This document shows, in pieces, positions 1-10,343 of a stretch of 64,000 bases of DNA (position 1 is its first letter; every line of letters begins with the position of its first letter). A program made the position numbers and the translations under genes. Below the pieces are notes generated by a model. The model had not been told where the DNA came from, searched no databases, and saw only the letters and a list, made by a program, of their open reading frames with translations. The stretch is from a bacterium (GTDB lineage: Bacteria; Babelota; Babeliae; Babelales; JABJEI01): positions 62,001-126,000 of the forward strand of contig JABJEI010000001.1 of assembly GCA_018663245.1 (NCBI GenBank). Reading direction: 5' to 3'.

Positions 1-405
1 TAATAAAACACTAAACGGCAGCTTATCCGAATCTTGATTTATATTTCCCATTTCCAGCTTTAAATCAGCCAAAACACTTTCGACCGACTCAAAACGCTCT
101 TTATCTAAATTTTCTCTTAAATTAGACAAGGAATCGTCCAAAGCCAGCAACTTAACAGCAATTTCTGAAAGAGATGGTCTACTCTGTACTTGCTTTATTT
201 TTGGCGGTCTCTTTTTCTTTTTAGACTTACCATCCGCTTTCTTTGGCCCATTTCCATCACCTTTTTTGTTTCTAAAAGTGTGGTGTTTTTTACCCTTGCC
301 ATTGCCTGACTTACCGCGGCGTCCAGCGTAACAAACATCAACATCACATACGGCCATTATCATCAGTAAAACTGCAATCAAATTTATCGACTTTTTGCTT
401 ATCAT
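1..405 (-). CDS. Secreted Lys-rich hypothetical protein (3' end outside the window)
   Basis: Minus-strand reading frame open from ATG (403-405) to base 1; translation MISKKSINLIAVLLMIMAVCDVDVCYAGRRGKSGNGKGKKHHTFRNKKGDG..., signal-peptide-like N-terminus followed by a very basic stretch. Confidence 0.7.
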   Translation of the reverse strand, partial: MISKKSINLIAVLLMIMAVCDVDVCYAGRRGKSGNGKGKKHHTFRNKKGDGNGPKKADGKSKKKKRPPKIKQVQSRPSLSEIAVKLLALDDSLSNLRENLDKERFESVESVLADLKLEMGNINQDSDKLPFSVLL

Positions 406-568
406 TCCAGTTATCCTAAGTTGGGTGCTTGTATATTATTAAACTGACCCAATTTGCAACAAAAAAGCGCACTGGGCCTGCAATCTTATGATTTAGTTTG
501 CACGCGCGGTACGCTACGTCAAGAGTCAATCAATGCAAGGCAAAGATTGGTAAATAAGTAAAGGCTAA

Positions 569-2623
569 CTAGTGAGCCTGATTCCAAGCTGCTAGTCTAC
601 TCAGATAAATTGTTACATTATTTGCTTTGTCATAAATTTTGACGTGGAAAGGTGAACTTTCATCGACAATATCTTTATTCGATGTTTCAAAAAAGGCCTT
701 AATAGTTGGCTTTTTACGAACACTTTCTAGTGACAAGTTCGACAGCTCATTACTAACATCTGACTCAACATCATTATCTAAATCATCAGAAGAGCTTTGC
801 TGAGAATCGTTAATGTTAATAGTGTAATATCCCTGATTTGCATACTGATTAATCAAGTCGTTTTGTGCGCGACCACTATTAAAAAACTTGTGCATAAGAA
901 CCTTATTATTCGTAACAATCAGCTCTATCACACCATTTTTACTCTTACCGTCGGCATACTCAAAAAATGCTGGTATTGTAATTTCTGTACACTTTGTTCT
1001 TTTGTTATAATGTTTGGCACCAAGAGTATTTGCAAAATTAAGCACCTTTGATGAAAATGCATGAGCTATCTTTACTCGTTTCTCACAAAACTGGTCCAAG
1101 TCAGAATAACTAAAATTTGAATGAAACTTTGCATTAGGACAAATCTGCCAATCAAAGACATGTTGTGAAATATTTTTGCACACAGCAGTTTTAGATATAT
1201 GCTGCGTAGTCCAAGCTCCATCATAATCATTTTCAAGCTGTGGTTGAACATTATTGAGACTATTATCAAAAGAACATGATGCTGTCTTGTTCGTCTTATA
1301 AATCAGATCGTTATTATCAATATCAAAATCATCATCACTATTTATATCCATATAAAGATCATTGTTAGCAATAATATTCCTTGGCGCAGCTTTCCCTTTG
1401 CCCTTGTTCTTTTTAGATTTTTTATAAACTTGTTTGTTACTCTTAGTTACTTTAGAACCATCAAGATTTTCTAACTCACTCACAAAAAACTTTTCAAGTC
1501 TCTTTAGAGATTCAACAGTATCACTCTTACCTTTATCAAACACATCTTCTAATGAAGAAATAATCGCATCAAATACCCTAAAGCTGCTTTTCTCCCAAAA
1601 AGGGAAAAACAATGTATTAATAAACTCAATCACTCTATCTGCTTGCTTTAAATCATAAATTATTCCGTCATCTTTAATGTGTGTCTTTGCATGAAAATTC
1701 ACTTTATTCCCACACAAAGTATTCATTGCCTTAAAAATGCTACAAAACATTTTTATTTCAGAATTTTTTAGAAAGTTATTGTCGTTCAAGCAAACTATCA
1801 TATTCCGAAACTCTTTTTTGCAGTCTGATTTGTTCAAAAATTGTTTAATAGTAGGCTGAAACCCTTTAAGGGTTTCCTCTAATTCATCAGTGTCCACAAT
1901 TAGCTTGGAAAGAGACGCACTCAAATCAATAATATAATTCTTAAATAAAAGATCATTAATGAAATTAGGCTTATCTTTGTTTTTTTCGAATAGCATTTCT
2001 AAACTTAAAGGTCGTAACTCGTTATCAAGAATATTTTTAGGTATATTCAAGGCACCATTCGACAATTTTTTAATTATTAAAATGCTCTGCTTAGCAATTG
2101 GCTTAAATCTTTTTATAATACTAGAAGATAAGGCACTATTATCTAGCAACTGTTGTTGTCGATTAGCACAACGATTAAAAAAACAAATTAGACTATGAGC
2201 CTCCTTCAAATCAAAATCTTCTTCATAATTAAAAGTATATTCACTTGTCGACCCAGATTTAGATCCAGACTCAGTTATACCACCCAACTTTTCACCACAT
2301 GCATAAAAGTCACTTTTTCTGCGACTCAACTGACCTTCTAAGATCAATTTTTCTTGCCACAACTCCAACAGCCTTATTATTTTGCGGACAAGCTTTAGAT
2401 CATGCTCAAAAGCTTGTACTTTTGCCGCTACCTTTTTTTGCTTAGCAATCTTAATATTCTGCTTTGAATCACGTTTTTTAACGCATTTTTTACCAGTAGA
2501 CTTCTTGTGTTTTTTACGGCCACCACCAGCAGATAAATCCATCGGTGTATTCAACACACAGAACATACTAAGCATAAGCGTGATTATATTTCTTATTTTC
2601 ATTGTGGAAACCTCCATTTCCAT
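569..2623 (-). CDS. Large secreted hypothetical protein (684 aa), basic Lys-rich segment after signal peptide
   Basis: Long ORF; MKIRNIITLMLSMFCVLNTPMDLSAGGG signal peptide then RKKHKKSTGKKCVKK; GGAGG-like RBS upstream of the ATG. Confidence 0.8.
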   Translation of the reverse strand: MEMEVSTMKIRNIITLMLSMFCVLNTPMDLSAGGGRKKHKKSTGKKCVKKRDSKQNIKIAKQKKVAAKVQAFEHDLKLVRKIIRLLELWQEKLILEGQLSRRKSDFYACGEKLGGITESGSKSGSTSEYTFNYEEDFDLKEAHSLICFFNRCANRQQQLLDNSALSSSIIKRFKPIAKQSILIIKKLSNGALNIPKNILDNELRPLSLEMLFEKNKDKPNFINDLLFKNYIIDLSASLSKLIVDTDELEETLKGFQPTIKQFLNKSDCKKEFRNMIVCLNDNNFLKNSEIKMFCSIFKAMNTLCGNKVNFHAKTHIKDDGIIYDLKQADRVIEFINTLFFPFWEKSSFRVFDAIISSLEDVFDKGKSDTVESLKRLEKFFVSELENLDGSKVTKSNKQVYKKSKKNKGKGKAAPRNIIANNDLYMDINSDDDFDIDNNDLIYKTNKTASCSFDNSLNNVQPQLENDYDGAWTTQHISKTAVCKNISQHVFDWQICPNAKFHSNFSYSDLDQFCEKRVKIAHAFSSKVLNFANTLGAKHYNKRTKCTEITIPAFFEYADGKSKNGVIELIVTNNKVLMHKFFNSGRAQNDLINQYANQGYYTININDSQQSSSDDLDNDVESDVSNELSNLSLESVRKKPTIKAFFETSNKDIVDESSPFHVKIYDKANNVTIYLSRLAAWNQAH

Positions 2624-2782
2624 AAATAAAATGCCGCTAAAGAATGTAGCAAACTAGATGGCTTTATATTTCTTATTGTATATATTTTTATTTAAAAAGT
2701 CAAGAAAGCTAGGCATTTGCAACGTCGTTTTACAAACCTTGCCAAGACAATAATTGTAGCTTTTAGTAAAGCAACGAATTAA

Positions 2783-3544
2783 TTAAAGGAACTTTTCTGG
2801 ATAGTTCGTGTAGATACCATCAGCACCACAGTTTGAGACCGTCTCAAACTGCTTTGGCCCGTTTATGGTATAAAGATACACTGTAAGGCCTTGTTCATGC
2901 ATTAATTGAATAAATACACAGGTCGTGCCCTCAATCCAAGCATCGACACCGCTTACCTGTAAATGATTAATGTCGGCAAGCAGTTTATTGCATGATTCAG
3001 GAATATCAACCAAGGTAAGTCCCATATCAACCCGCTTATTACAAATACGAAAGTCCTGAAGTTGCTCAAAATCAAGTGATGAAATACGGAAGTCTGTGTG
3101 CAACCAACCACGGTCATTCACATAATGCTCAATCAGGTCCGCTACCGGAGCGCCTGTACCCACACCTTTTAGCTCAACATTAATACGCATTCGCCTATCA
3201 ACTAGCTCAAATACTTCATCAAGCGTCGGTATCGTTTGGCCATTACCAGCATCAAGGCACTTCAACTCCGCCAAGGTCATTTGAGCAACCTCTCCTTGAC
3301 CATCAGTTGTACGATCAACCGTCTGGTCATGAATAACAACCAGCTGACCTGTTGCGCACAGATGGACATCAAGCTCAATCATGAGTGCACCACAATCCAT
3401 AGCCCCTTGGAATGATTGCAACGTGTTTTCAGGCAAATCTCCCGATGCCCCTCGATGAGCAATAATTAGAATATTATCTGACCCATACATTGACATAGCA
3501 CTACACAAAATAAGCACCGTAATTGTCGTACATAACATCTTCAT
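2783..3544 (-). CDS. Secreted glycerophosphodiester phosphodiesterase family protein
   Basis: Signal peptide then IIAHRGASGDLPENTLQSFQGAMDCGALMIELDVHLCATGQLVVIHDQTVDRTT, classic GDPD motifs. Confidence 0.93.
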   Translation of the reverse strand: MKMLCTTITVLILCSAMSMYGSDNILIIAHRGASGDLPENTLQSFQGAMDCGALMIELDVHLCATGQLVVIHDQTVDRTTDGQGEVAQMTLAELKCLDAGNGQTIPTLDEVFELVDRRMRINVELKGVGTGAPVADLIEHYVNDRGWLHTDFRISSLDFEQLQDFRICNKRVDMGLTLVDIPESCNKLLADINHLQVSGVDAWIEGTTCVFIQLMHEQGLTVYLYTINGPKQFETVSNCGADGIYTNYPEKFL

Positions 3545-3658
3545 ATTATTCCCCTTTTATTGTCCCTTATTTGTATGGTAGCAATCCCATAGACCTACAG
3601 TAAAGCCTCTGATAGACTGGCCATCAGAAAGCCAATCAACCTAGTACAATGGAAGCTC

Positions 3659-4891
3659 ATGAAACATAAACTATCAGTTGGCAACGGCATCGCCGTACTG
3701 TTTACTACATTTGTTGACTACTTTGGCCTGGGAATGTCGTTCATTCTTTTGCCTGGCGCAATTCTTTCCAATAACGGCCTACTTGCTCAGACAACTTCAC
3801 CGACTACACGCATTTTTTTTATGAGCACACTAATGATGCTGTACCCATTGGGCCAGCTGTTTGGTGCGCAATTCATAGCAAGGCTTTCAGACAGATTTGG
3901 CAAAAAAAAGATGTTGCTTACTAGTTTGACCGGTACGCTAATTGGCACAATAATCGCTGCTCTGGCCTTTGTAAGTAAGGACTTTTATCTTGCATGTGCT
4001 GGTAGATTAGTAACCGGATTATTTGCAGCAAACACGGCTATTTCAGACTCGTACATGGCGCACATGAGCACTAAACAAACAAAAACTCGTAACCTGGCAA
4101 TATCCCAGGCTGTTTTTGGCTTTGGATGGATTTTGGGGCCACGTATTGCCGGGCTGTTTACCGATCAGTACTCATTCTGGGGAACAAGCACACCCCTGTG
4201 GCTCTTGATAGGTCTACTAACAATAAATATTGGAATCGTCGCACTTTGCCTAACCGAACATATCAACTCACACATAGCACCAACAAACATGATCTTGCGA
4301 ATAAAAGAGATTCTTTGCACGCTCACAACAAATACCACAAGTTCACTCTTTGCTGTTTGGGCGCTATTTATTTTTGGCTGGTCTTTGTATGTACAATTTA
4401 TGGCTGGATTCTTGATCAAAACTCATTCATATAACACAACTCAGACAGGCAAAGCGTTTGCCCTCATGGGTGCCATTTATATGATTAATCAACTTATAAG
4501 CGTTCGCTTAGTTGCAAAATGGCTTAAGCCACGCAATGCAATAATTTTTATAACGCCACTTACCGGTATGTTTCTGTTTTACATCGCATATCTGACAAGT
4601 CCGCATTACCTTCTAATACCACTAGTTGGATTCGCCACGGCTATCGCATTTTCGCGCACTAATATTCTTGCGGCACTCTCAAACTCAACACCTCGGCACA
4701 AACAAGGCGAAACAATGGGGCTAACCTGGTCATTACAAGCATTTGGGCTTGCTTTAGCAGCATCACCCATCGGAGGAATGCTCTTTGCTTGGACGCCCGG
4801 AGGTCCGCTAATTGCTGGAGGTTGCTTGATACTGGCCAGCGCTCTGTTTCTGTTTGTTGTTGTGCCTCGCTCTAAAGCGGTTAGCCAATGA
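3659..4891 (+). CDS. Major facilitator superfamily transporter (TetA/multidrug-like)
   Basis: Multi-TM protein; GQLFGAQFIARLSDRFGKKKMLL is the MFS loop 2-3 motif. Confidence 0.9.
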   Translation: MKHKLSVGNGIAVLFTTFVDYFGLGMSFILLPGAILSNNGLLAQTTSPTTRIFFMSTLMMLYPLGQLFGAQFIARLSDRFGKKKMLLTSLTGTLIGTIIAALAFVSKDFYLACAGRLVTGLFAANTAISDSYMAHMSTKQTKTRNLAISQAVFGFGWILGPRIAGLFTDQYSFWGTSTPLWLLIGLLTINIGIVALCLTEHINSHIAPTNMILRIKEILCTLTTNTTSSLFAVWALFIFGWSLYVQFMAGFLIKTHSYNTTQTGKAFALMGAIYMINQLISVRLVAKWLKPRNAIIFITPLTGMFLFYIAYLTSPHYLLIPLVGFATAIAFSRTNILAALSNSTPRHKQGETMGLTWSLQAFGLALAASPIGGMLFAWTPGGPLIAGGCLILASALFLFVVVPRSKAVSQ

Positions 4892-6077
4892 TGCTAGTAA
4901 GCGCTTCAAGAAGTCGATCGACCTCTTCTAGACTGTTGTAAATGGCAAAACTTGCTCGTACTGTACCACTCACCCCAAAGCGATTAATCAACGGCTGTGC
5001 ACAATGATGGCCAGCACGTACCGCAATGTTGTATTTATCAAGTTGAGCTGCAATATCATGAGGATGAATATTATCATGGTAAAAACTTACCAGATGTCCT
5101 GACTGACGCAGAAGTTTGGAATTGCCCAAAACTTTCATAGACTTTATTGTCGATAATCCGTCAATTAGCCTAGCACACAAAGATGCCTCATGACGCGCTA
5201 ATTCATCAAAATTTATATGTTTATTCATAAAGTCTATAGTCGCTCCCAGGCCAATAACCTGAGCAACCGATTCAGTACCAGCCTCAAATTTATGAGGTGC
5301 CTTAAGCCAAGTAGCCTTCTCAAGGTTAGCATCAAAAACCATACCACCACCAAATTGATAAGGAGCCATCTGGGAATGCCTAGATTCACGAGCATACAAA
5401 ACCCCAATCCCCATCGGGCCAAACATTTTGTGACCAGAGATTGCCAAAAAATCGCAATCAATACGCTTAACATCAATCCGGTGATGCGGCCCAAATTGAG
5501 CTGCATCAATTACAACACAAGCTCCAACCGCTCGAGCAGCTCGCACTACTGGATCTATCTCTACAGGTAGGCCCGTAACATTTGAAGCACAGCTAAGTGC
5601 AACTAATTTCGTACGGTCATTAATAATCTGATCTAAACTCGTTAAGTCCAATTCTCCCTGATCTGTAACAGGAATAAAACGTAGCTTTGCGCCCTTTTGC
5701 TGGCACAATTGTTGCCATGGAATAAGATTCGAATGATGTTCCAGCTCCGTGACAACAACCTCATCGCCTTGGCTGATAATCGACCCGCCCCAAGCAGTTG
5801 CTACAAGATTAAGACCATCCGTTGCACCACGAGTAAAAATAATTTCGTTAGCTTTGGCCCCAATAAATTCTGCTACTTGCGCTCGAACTTCTTCGTAGCG
5901 CTGTGTGGCCCGCTCAGAAAGCTGATAAATACCACGCCCAACCGTTGCATAGTCATGCGAATAAAAATGGCTTATCGCCTCTATCACGCTATCAGGTTTG
6001 TAAGTAGTTGCCGCATTGTCCAGATAGGTCAAATTGGGATTATTGCGAAACATCGCAAATAAAGAACGATCAATCAC
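4881..6077 (-). CDS. sufS: Cysteine desulfurase SufS
   Basis: YLDNAATTYKPDSVIEA, ELEHHSNLIPWQ, SGHKMFGPMGIGVLYAR (PLP Lys), RAGHHCAQPL; follows sufD. Confidence 0.96.
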   Translation of the reverse strand: MIDRSLFAMFRNNPNLTYLDNAATTYKPDSVIEAISHFYSHDYATVGRGIYQLSERATQRYEEVRAQVAEFIGAKANEIIFTRGATDGLNLVATAWGGSIISQGDEVVVTELEHHSNLIPWQQLCQQKGAKLRFIPVTDQGELDLTSLDQIINDRTKLVALSCASNVTGLPVEIDPVVRAARAVGACVVIDAAQFGPHHRIDVKRIDCDFLAISGHKMFGPMGIGVLYARESRHSQMAPYQFGGGMVFDANLEKATWLKAPHKFEAGTESVAQVIGLGATIDFMNKHINFDELARHEASLCARLIDGLSTIKSMKVLGNSKLLRQSGHLVSFYHDNIHPHDIAAQLDKYNIAVRAGHHCAQPLINRFGVSGTVRASFAIYNSLEEVDRLLEALTSIIG

Positions 6078-6741
6078 ACCGGCCTCCTGTTAAAAATGCA
6101 TCTACCAAGATCTTGGTAGCCTTATCCAACAATATTCCTCGAGAACTCATAAAAAATAGCTTTTCTTTATCAAGGCTTGTAACAGCAGCCGAATGCTTAC
6201 ACTGCACATCATTGTTCTCTATTTCAAGTTCAGGCTGACTAACCACACCAACTTTACTACCCAAAGTCAACAGATAATTTTTGAACGATGCAGTAGACTG
6301 GTGACCGGTTTTTTCAACAATAATACGTCCCTTAACATTGGCTGATGAGTTGTCCTGAAGTGCTATTCGTACATCCATATCACTTGAGCTATTTGACCCA
6401 ACATGGCACTGCTCAAGCTCCAAATTAAAAAACTGCTTATCACGTAAAAGTCCAACACACCTAACTTGAATGTGAGAATCTTGTCCTCCACATACCGTTT
6501 TGCAATGAAGAGTTGTCGACCCGCCAGAAGGAACCATCAGCTCAATATTGCACTTGGAACGCTTCTCAACAATAACGGTAACATGACGCACACTTAAACT
6601 GTCCACAAGAACCGTAACCGAACTATCAGCAGGAATGTACAACGTTTGCACCGGATTACCAGATAACTTAACATCGCTTTGAGCAACTCGTGTAACTTCA
6701 ACAGGAGTTACACCGTAAATATTTGTTGAGTATGCACTCAT
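6070..6741 (-). CDS. sufD: SufD-like Fe-S cluster assembly scaffold protein
   Basis: Located between sufB and sufS; C-terminal motif DVQCKHSAAVTSLDKEKLFFMSSRGI resembles the SufB/SufD family C-terminus. Confidence 0.85.
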   Translation of the reverse strand: MSAYSTNIYGVTPVEVTRVAQSDVKLSGNPVQTLYIPADSSVTVLVDSLSVRHVTVIVEKRSKCNIELMVPSGGSTTLHCKTVCGGQDSHIQVRCVGLLRDKQFFNLELEQCHVGSNSSSDMDVRIALQDNSSANVKGRIIVEKTGHQSTASFKNYLLTLGSKVGVVSQPELEIENNDVQCKHSAAVTSLDKEKLFFMSSRGILLDKATKILVDAFLTGGRCD

Positions 6742-8108
6742 CCGACAGAGCCCTCCATTTCCATCTCAATCAAACGGTTTATTTCAACCGCATACTCAAG
6801 CGGTAAGTGCTGTACAAACGGGTCAATAAAGCCGTTAACAATCATGGCCGAAGCCGCCTGCTCACTTATGGCCCGCGTTTGTATGTAAAATTTTTGTGCG
6901 TCGCTTATTTTGCTTACAGATGCCTCGTGCACCACCGCATTTTCTGATGCCTTAACATCTATTGTTGGATAGGTGTCCGAACGTGAATCTTGATCCATTA
7001 ATAATGCATCACATACCACACTTGCGCTAACATTTTGCACGCCTGGCAATATCTTTACAAGGCCTCGATAACTCGAGCGACCTCCACTCTGACTAATTGA
7101 TTTTGAAACAATCGATGAACTGGTATTAGAAGCACAATGAATCATTTTTGCACCCGAATCAATCCACTGCGTATCGCCTGCAACAGCGATAGACATTACA
7201 TGCCCTGAAGCTCCGGACTCTTTTAGAACAACCGATGGATACTTCATGGTAACCTTGCTTCCAAAGTTACCATCGATCCATTCAACACGAGCATTTTTAT
7301 AAGCAATCGCACGTTTTGTAACTAAATTGTAAACGCTGTTAGACCAATTCTGAATAGTGGTATAACGGACATGAGAGCCAGGAAGCGCCACAACTTCAAC
7401 AACAGCACTATGCAATGAGTTGCTTTGATACTTTGGAGCACTGCAACCCTCAACGTAATGCACAAAACTACCGGGTTCGGCAATAATCAAAGTCCGCTCA
7501 AACTGCCCAACCTGTTCATCATTAATACGGAAGTAAGCCTGAAGCGGCATATCGATATGAACGCCATGCGGTACATACACAAAGCTACCACCACTCCACA
7601 CAGCTCCATTCAGAGCAGAAAATTTATTGTCTGAAGCGCGGATGACTGTGCCAAAGTATTTTTTTACCAACTCAGGGTATTCGTGCATAGCGTTACTAAT
7701 ATCAGAAAAAATAACACCTTGATCAACCCACTTTTTGTGCAAATTCTTGTAAATCAGCTCAGACTCAAACTGTGCGCCAACTCCGGCCAAATAACGGCGC
7801 TCTGCTTGAGGTATGCCCAAACGTTCAAACCGTTGCTTAATAGCCTCTGGGACCTTATCCCATGATGTATGCACCTTGTCCGTTGGTCGGGCATAATAAC
7901 ACAAATTTTGTGCATCTAGTTCGCTTAAATCAGCTCCCCATTCTGGCATAGGCATACGCTCAAAATGCTCCAAAGATTTAAGGCGCAAATCTAACATCCA
8001 TTCTGGCTCTTTTTTCATAGACCAAAGTTGTTGAACCCGCTCGCGATTCAACCCATTTTGTGCCTTAAATGCATAGGAAAGGTTGTCACGATCAATCGTA
8101 TTATTCAT
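6738..8108 (-). CDS. sufB: Fe-S cluster assembly protein SufB
   Basis: SufB translation (KRAIAYKNARVEWIDGNFGSKVTMKYPSVVLKESGASGHVMSIAVAG); ATG at 8106-8108 (MNNTIDRDN) overlaps the sufC stop by 8 nt, so it is preferred over the ORF-track start at 8195. Confidence 0.95.
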   Translation of the reverse strand: MNNTIDRDNLSYAFKAQNGLNRERVQQLWSMKKEPEWMLDLRLKSLEHFERMPMPEWGADLSELDAQNLCYYARPTDKVHTSWDKVPEAIKQRFERLGIPQAERRYLAGVGAQFESELIYKNLHKKWVDQGVIFSDISNAMHEYPELVKKYFGTVIRASDNKFSALNGAVWSGGSFVYVPHGVHIDMPLQAYFRINDEQVGQFERTLIIAEPGSFVHYVEGCSAPKYQSNSLHSAVVEVVALPGSHVRYTTIQNWSNSVYNLVTKRAIAYKNARVEWIDGNFGSKVTMKYPSVVLKESGASGHVMSIAVAGDTQWIDSGAKMIHCASNTSSSIVSKSISQSGGRSSYRGLVKILPGVQNVSASVVCDALLMDQDSRSDTYPTIDVKASENAVVHEASVSKISDAQKFYIQTRAISEQAASAMIVNGFIDPFVQHLPLEYAVEINRLIEMEMEGSVG

Positions 8109-8841
8109 AACCTGATCGCTCAATTTTTTTAATAAGCGAGGCTCCACCGCGCTCAATAATCGAACCATCTCGCATAAGATGAACCTGATCAACATTCAAC
8201 AGATCAATAAATTTTGTTGAGTGGGTGATTAAGATAATAGACATCTCTGAATTGAGCTTGCGAGTGAGGTTAATAAGATCAGCTATCTTATTGATCGCAT
8301 CCAGATCAAGTCCGGAATCAATCTCGTCAAGAATTGCTAACTTTGGCCTAAGTAAAACAAACTGAGCTATTTCAAGTCGCTTACGCTCTCCTCCAGAAAA
8401 ACCATCGTTGAGCGAACGACTTGCAAACGATAAATCAAGCCCAACAGAATCTAAAGCCTGATTTTGTAAGGTCTGGTAATCCTTGAGCAAAAGCTTGTCA
8501 CCATGCAGAGCGCGATACGCCTCACGCAAAAAAGTTGAGACACTCACCCCAGGAATTGCATACGGAAACTGAAACGCCAAAAACAGGCCCATTCTTGCCC
8601 GCTTATCAGGCGAAAGAGTCAAAATATTTTGACCACAGAATGAAATCTCACCTTTGGTAACAACATAATTTGGGGCACCCATAACCGTCATACCAAGCGA
8701 GCTTTTACCAGCTCCGTTTGCTCCAAGCAACAGATGTAACTGTCCGGGTGCGACCGACAGATATAGCTCCTTGAGCACGAGCGAACCTTCGACCTCAGTC
8801 GTAAGGTTATTTATCGTTAATAAATTATTTGATTGTATCAT
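8101..8841 (-). CDS. sufC: Fe-S cluster assembly ATPase SufC
   Basis: Walker A GANGAGKSSLG, GFSGGERKRLEIAQ signature, ILDEIDSGLDLDAI. Confidence 0.96.
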   Translation of the reverse strand: MIQSNNLLTINNLTTEVEGSLVLKELYLSVAPGQLHLLLGANGAGKSSLGMTVMGAPNYVVTKGEISFCGQNILTLSPDKRARMGLFLAFQFPYAIPGVSVSTFLREAYRALHGDKLLLKDYQTLQNQALDSVGLDLSFASRSLNDGFSGGERKRLEIAQFVLLRPKLAILDEIDSGLDLDAINKIADLINLTRKLNSEMSIILITHSTKFIDLLNVDQVHLMRDGSIIERGGASLIKKIERSGYE

Positions 8842-8966
8842 TAAAGGCCAGTCCTGATTACTATGATTACAAAGTTAACTATAGCAAACAAAAATAATTG
8901 CTTCTATACACAAAATTTGACAGGCTCAGGTAGAAATTTTACCTTTAAATAAGGAAGATACCGTTT

Positions 8967-10343
8967 TTGTCAAAGGTTACTGCTGTGCAAAAACCAAAAA
9001 ATTTAAACACAAAACAACGTCCAACTTCTAGCAAAACGTCTGGAGTTTATTGGATGTTTGCCGCAATATGCACACTATTCATTCTATTTATTCCTGCCCA
9101 AAAAAACGAATCTCCTTTACAGCAAAAAACCGCTACCGTAATCATTCACGGAACTATTCGTCCTGACCTATGCCTGTTAAGCCCAACAAAAACTTATCAC
9201 GATGATCTTGATTCCTACAATCCGTATGTACGAGCTCTAGACCAATTGCGCAGTGACGGAACCCTAAAACACAGCGTTATGCTAATGGGCGACGGTCTAC
9301 GCAAAATTAATGCTAACACTATAAATCGTTTCATCCATCATGATCTAGACAAAGCTGAAGCACCGCTAGCTGCATGCCACTTTTTTGGAACGTATCACAT
9401 CCTAGCAAAAAAATATGCCTCCGACGGAGATTATTATACCTTTGGATGGAACGGTCAACTCAGCAGCTCGGCCAGAGAGCAAGAAGCCTACTATCTGTAC
9501 GAAGAGTTGATACGAATCAAAGAACAAGCCGCATTCAATGGATACGACCTGTCAATAAACCTTATTACTCATAGTCATGGCGGTAACGTTGCTCTATATC
9601 TAGCAAAGTGGGAGGAAGAACAACATCAAGGACTATGCATCAATGCACTACACATGTTTGGCTGCCCAATACAATCTGAAACTGTCGACTACATCGGAAA
9701 CTCGATATTCAAAACTATACTGAATTACTACTCTGATTTTGATATGGTTCAGAGCAACGACGTCGTATCAACACAATCACACAAATCACACCGACGAATT
9801 GGCGACTTAGTTGATATGCATACTTATGCCAAACAGCCAGACCGACTTGTTCGTGACATTCACTTGATGGTAAACCAAGAAGCCAAGGCGCTGTCACACG
9901 CTTCTATGGGCGCAATGGGCTGCTATCACTACGGCAAGCCACTACTGTTTCATAGAACAAAAATTAAAAAAGGTATTGCACAGATAAGCCCACATGCTGT
10001 TTGTGTGTTAACACCAGTCTTTGACGACCTTGTCCGCAAGATTCGTCTTGAACGTCCAAACCTGTGTCACATTGATCTGGACATAATCGGAAGACCTGGA
10101 ACTCTCCACATTCATTCATACGATTACAATGACGTAACAAATCAAAATATTACAGGAACAAACAACCTGCATGAATTGCTTGAACCACACCGCTCATACA
10201 CACAAGAAGCATGGTCTCCAACAGCTCCAACAATGTTCAAACGAATAAGCCAAGGGTGGAATGCGACAAAGCATGCGATATTCACCAAGTCACAAACCAA
10301 ACTCGATTCAAAAAAAGCTAATCGTCTACGAGCCAGATCCTAA
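8967..10343 (+). CDS. Membrane-anchored alpha/beta-hydrolase-like protein (putative lipase/esterase)
   Basis: N-terminal TM segment and LITHSHGGNVALYLAKW (GxSxG-like nucleophile elbow); TTG start. Confidence 0.65.
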   Translation: MSKVTAVQKPKNLNTKQRPTSSKTSGVYWMFAAICTLFILFIPAQKNESPLQQKTATVIIHGTIRPDLCLLSPTKTYHDDLDSYNPYVRALDQLRSDGTLKHSVMLMGDGLRKINANTINRFIHHDLDKAEAPLAACHFFGTYHILAKKYASDGDYYTFGWNGQLSSSAREQEAYYLYEELIRIKEQAAFNGYDLSINLITHSHGGNVALYLAKWEEEQHQGLCINALHMFGCPIQSETVDYIGNSIFKTILNYYSDFDMVQSNDVVSTQSHKSHRRIGDLVDMHTYAKQPDRLVRDIHLMVNQEAKALSHASMGAMGCYHYGKPLLFHRTKIKKGIAQISPHAVCVLTPVFDDLVRKIRLERPNLCHIDLDIIGRPGTLHIHSYDYNDVTNQNITGTNNLHELLEPHRSYTQEAWSPTAPTMFKRISQGWNATKHAIFTKSQTKLDSKKANRLRARS

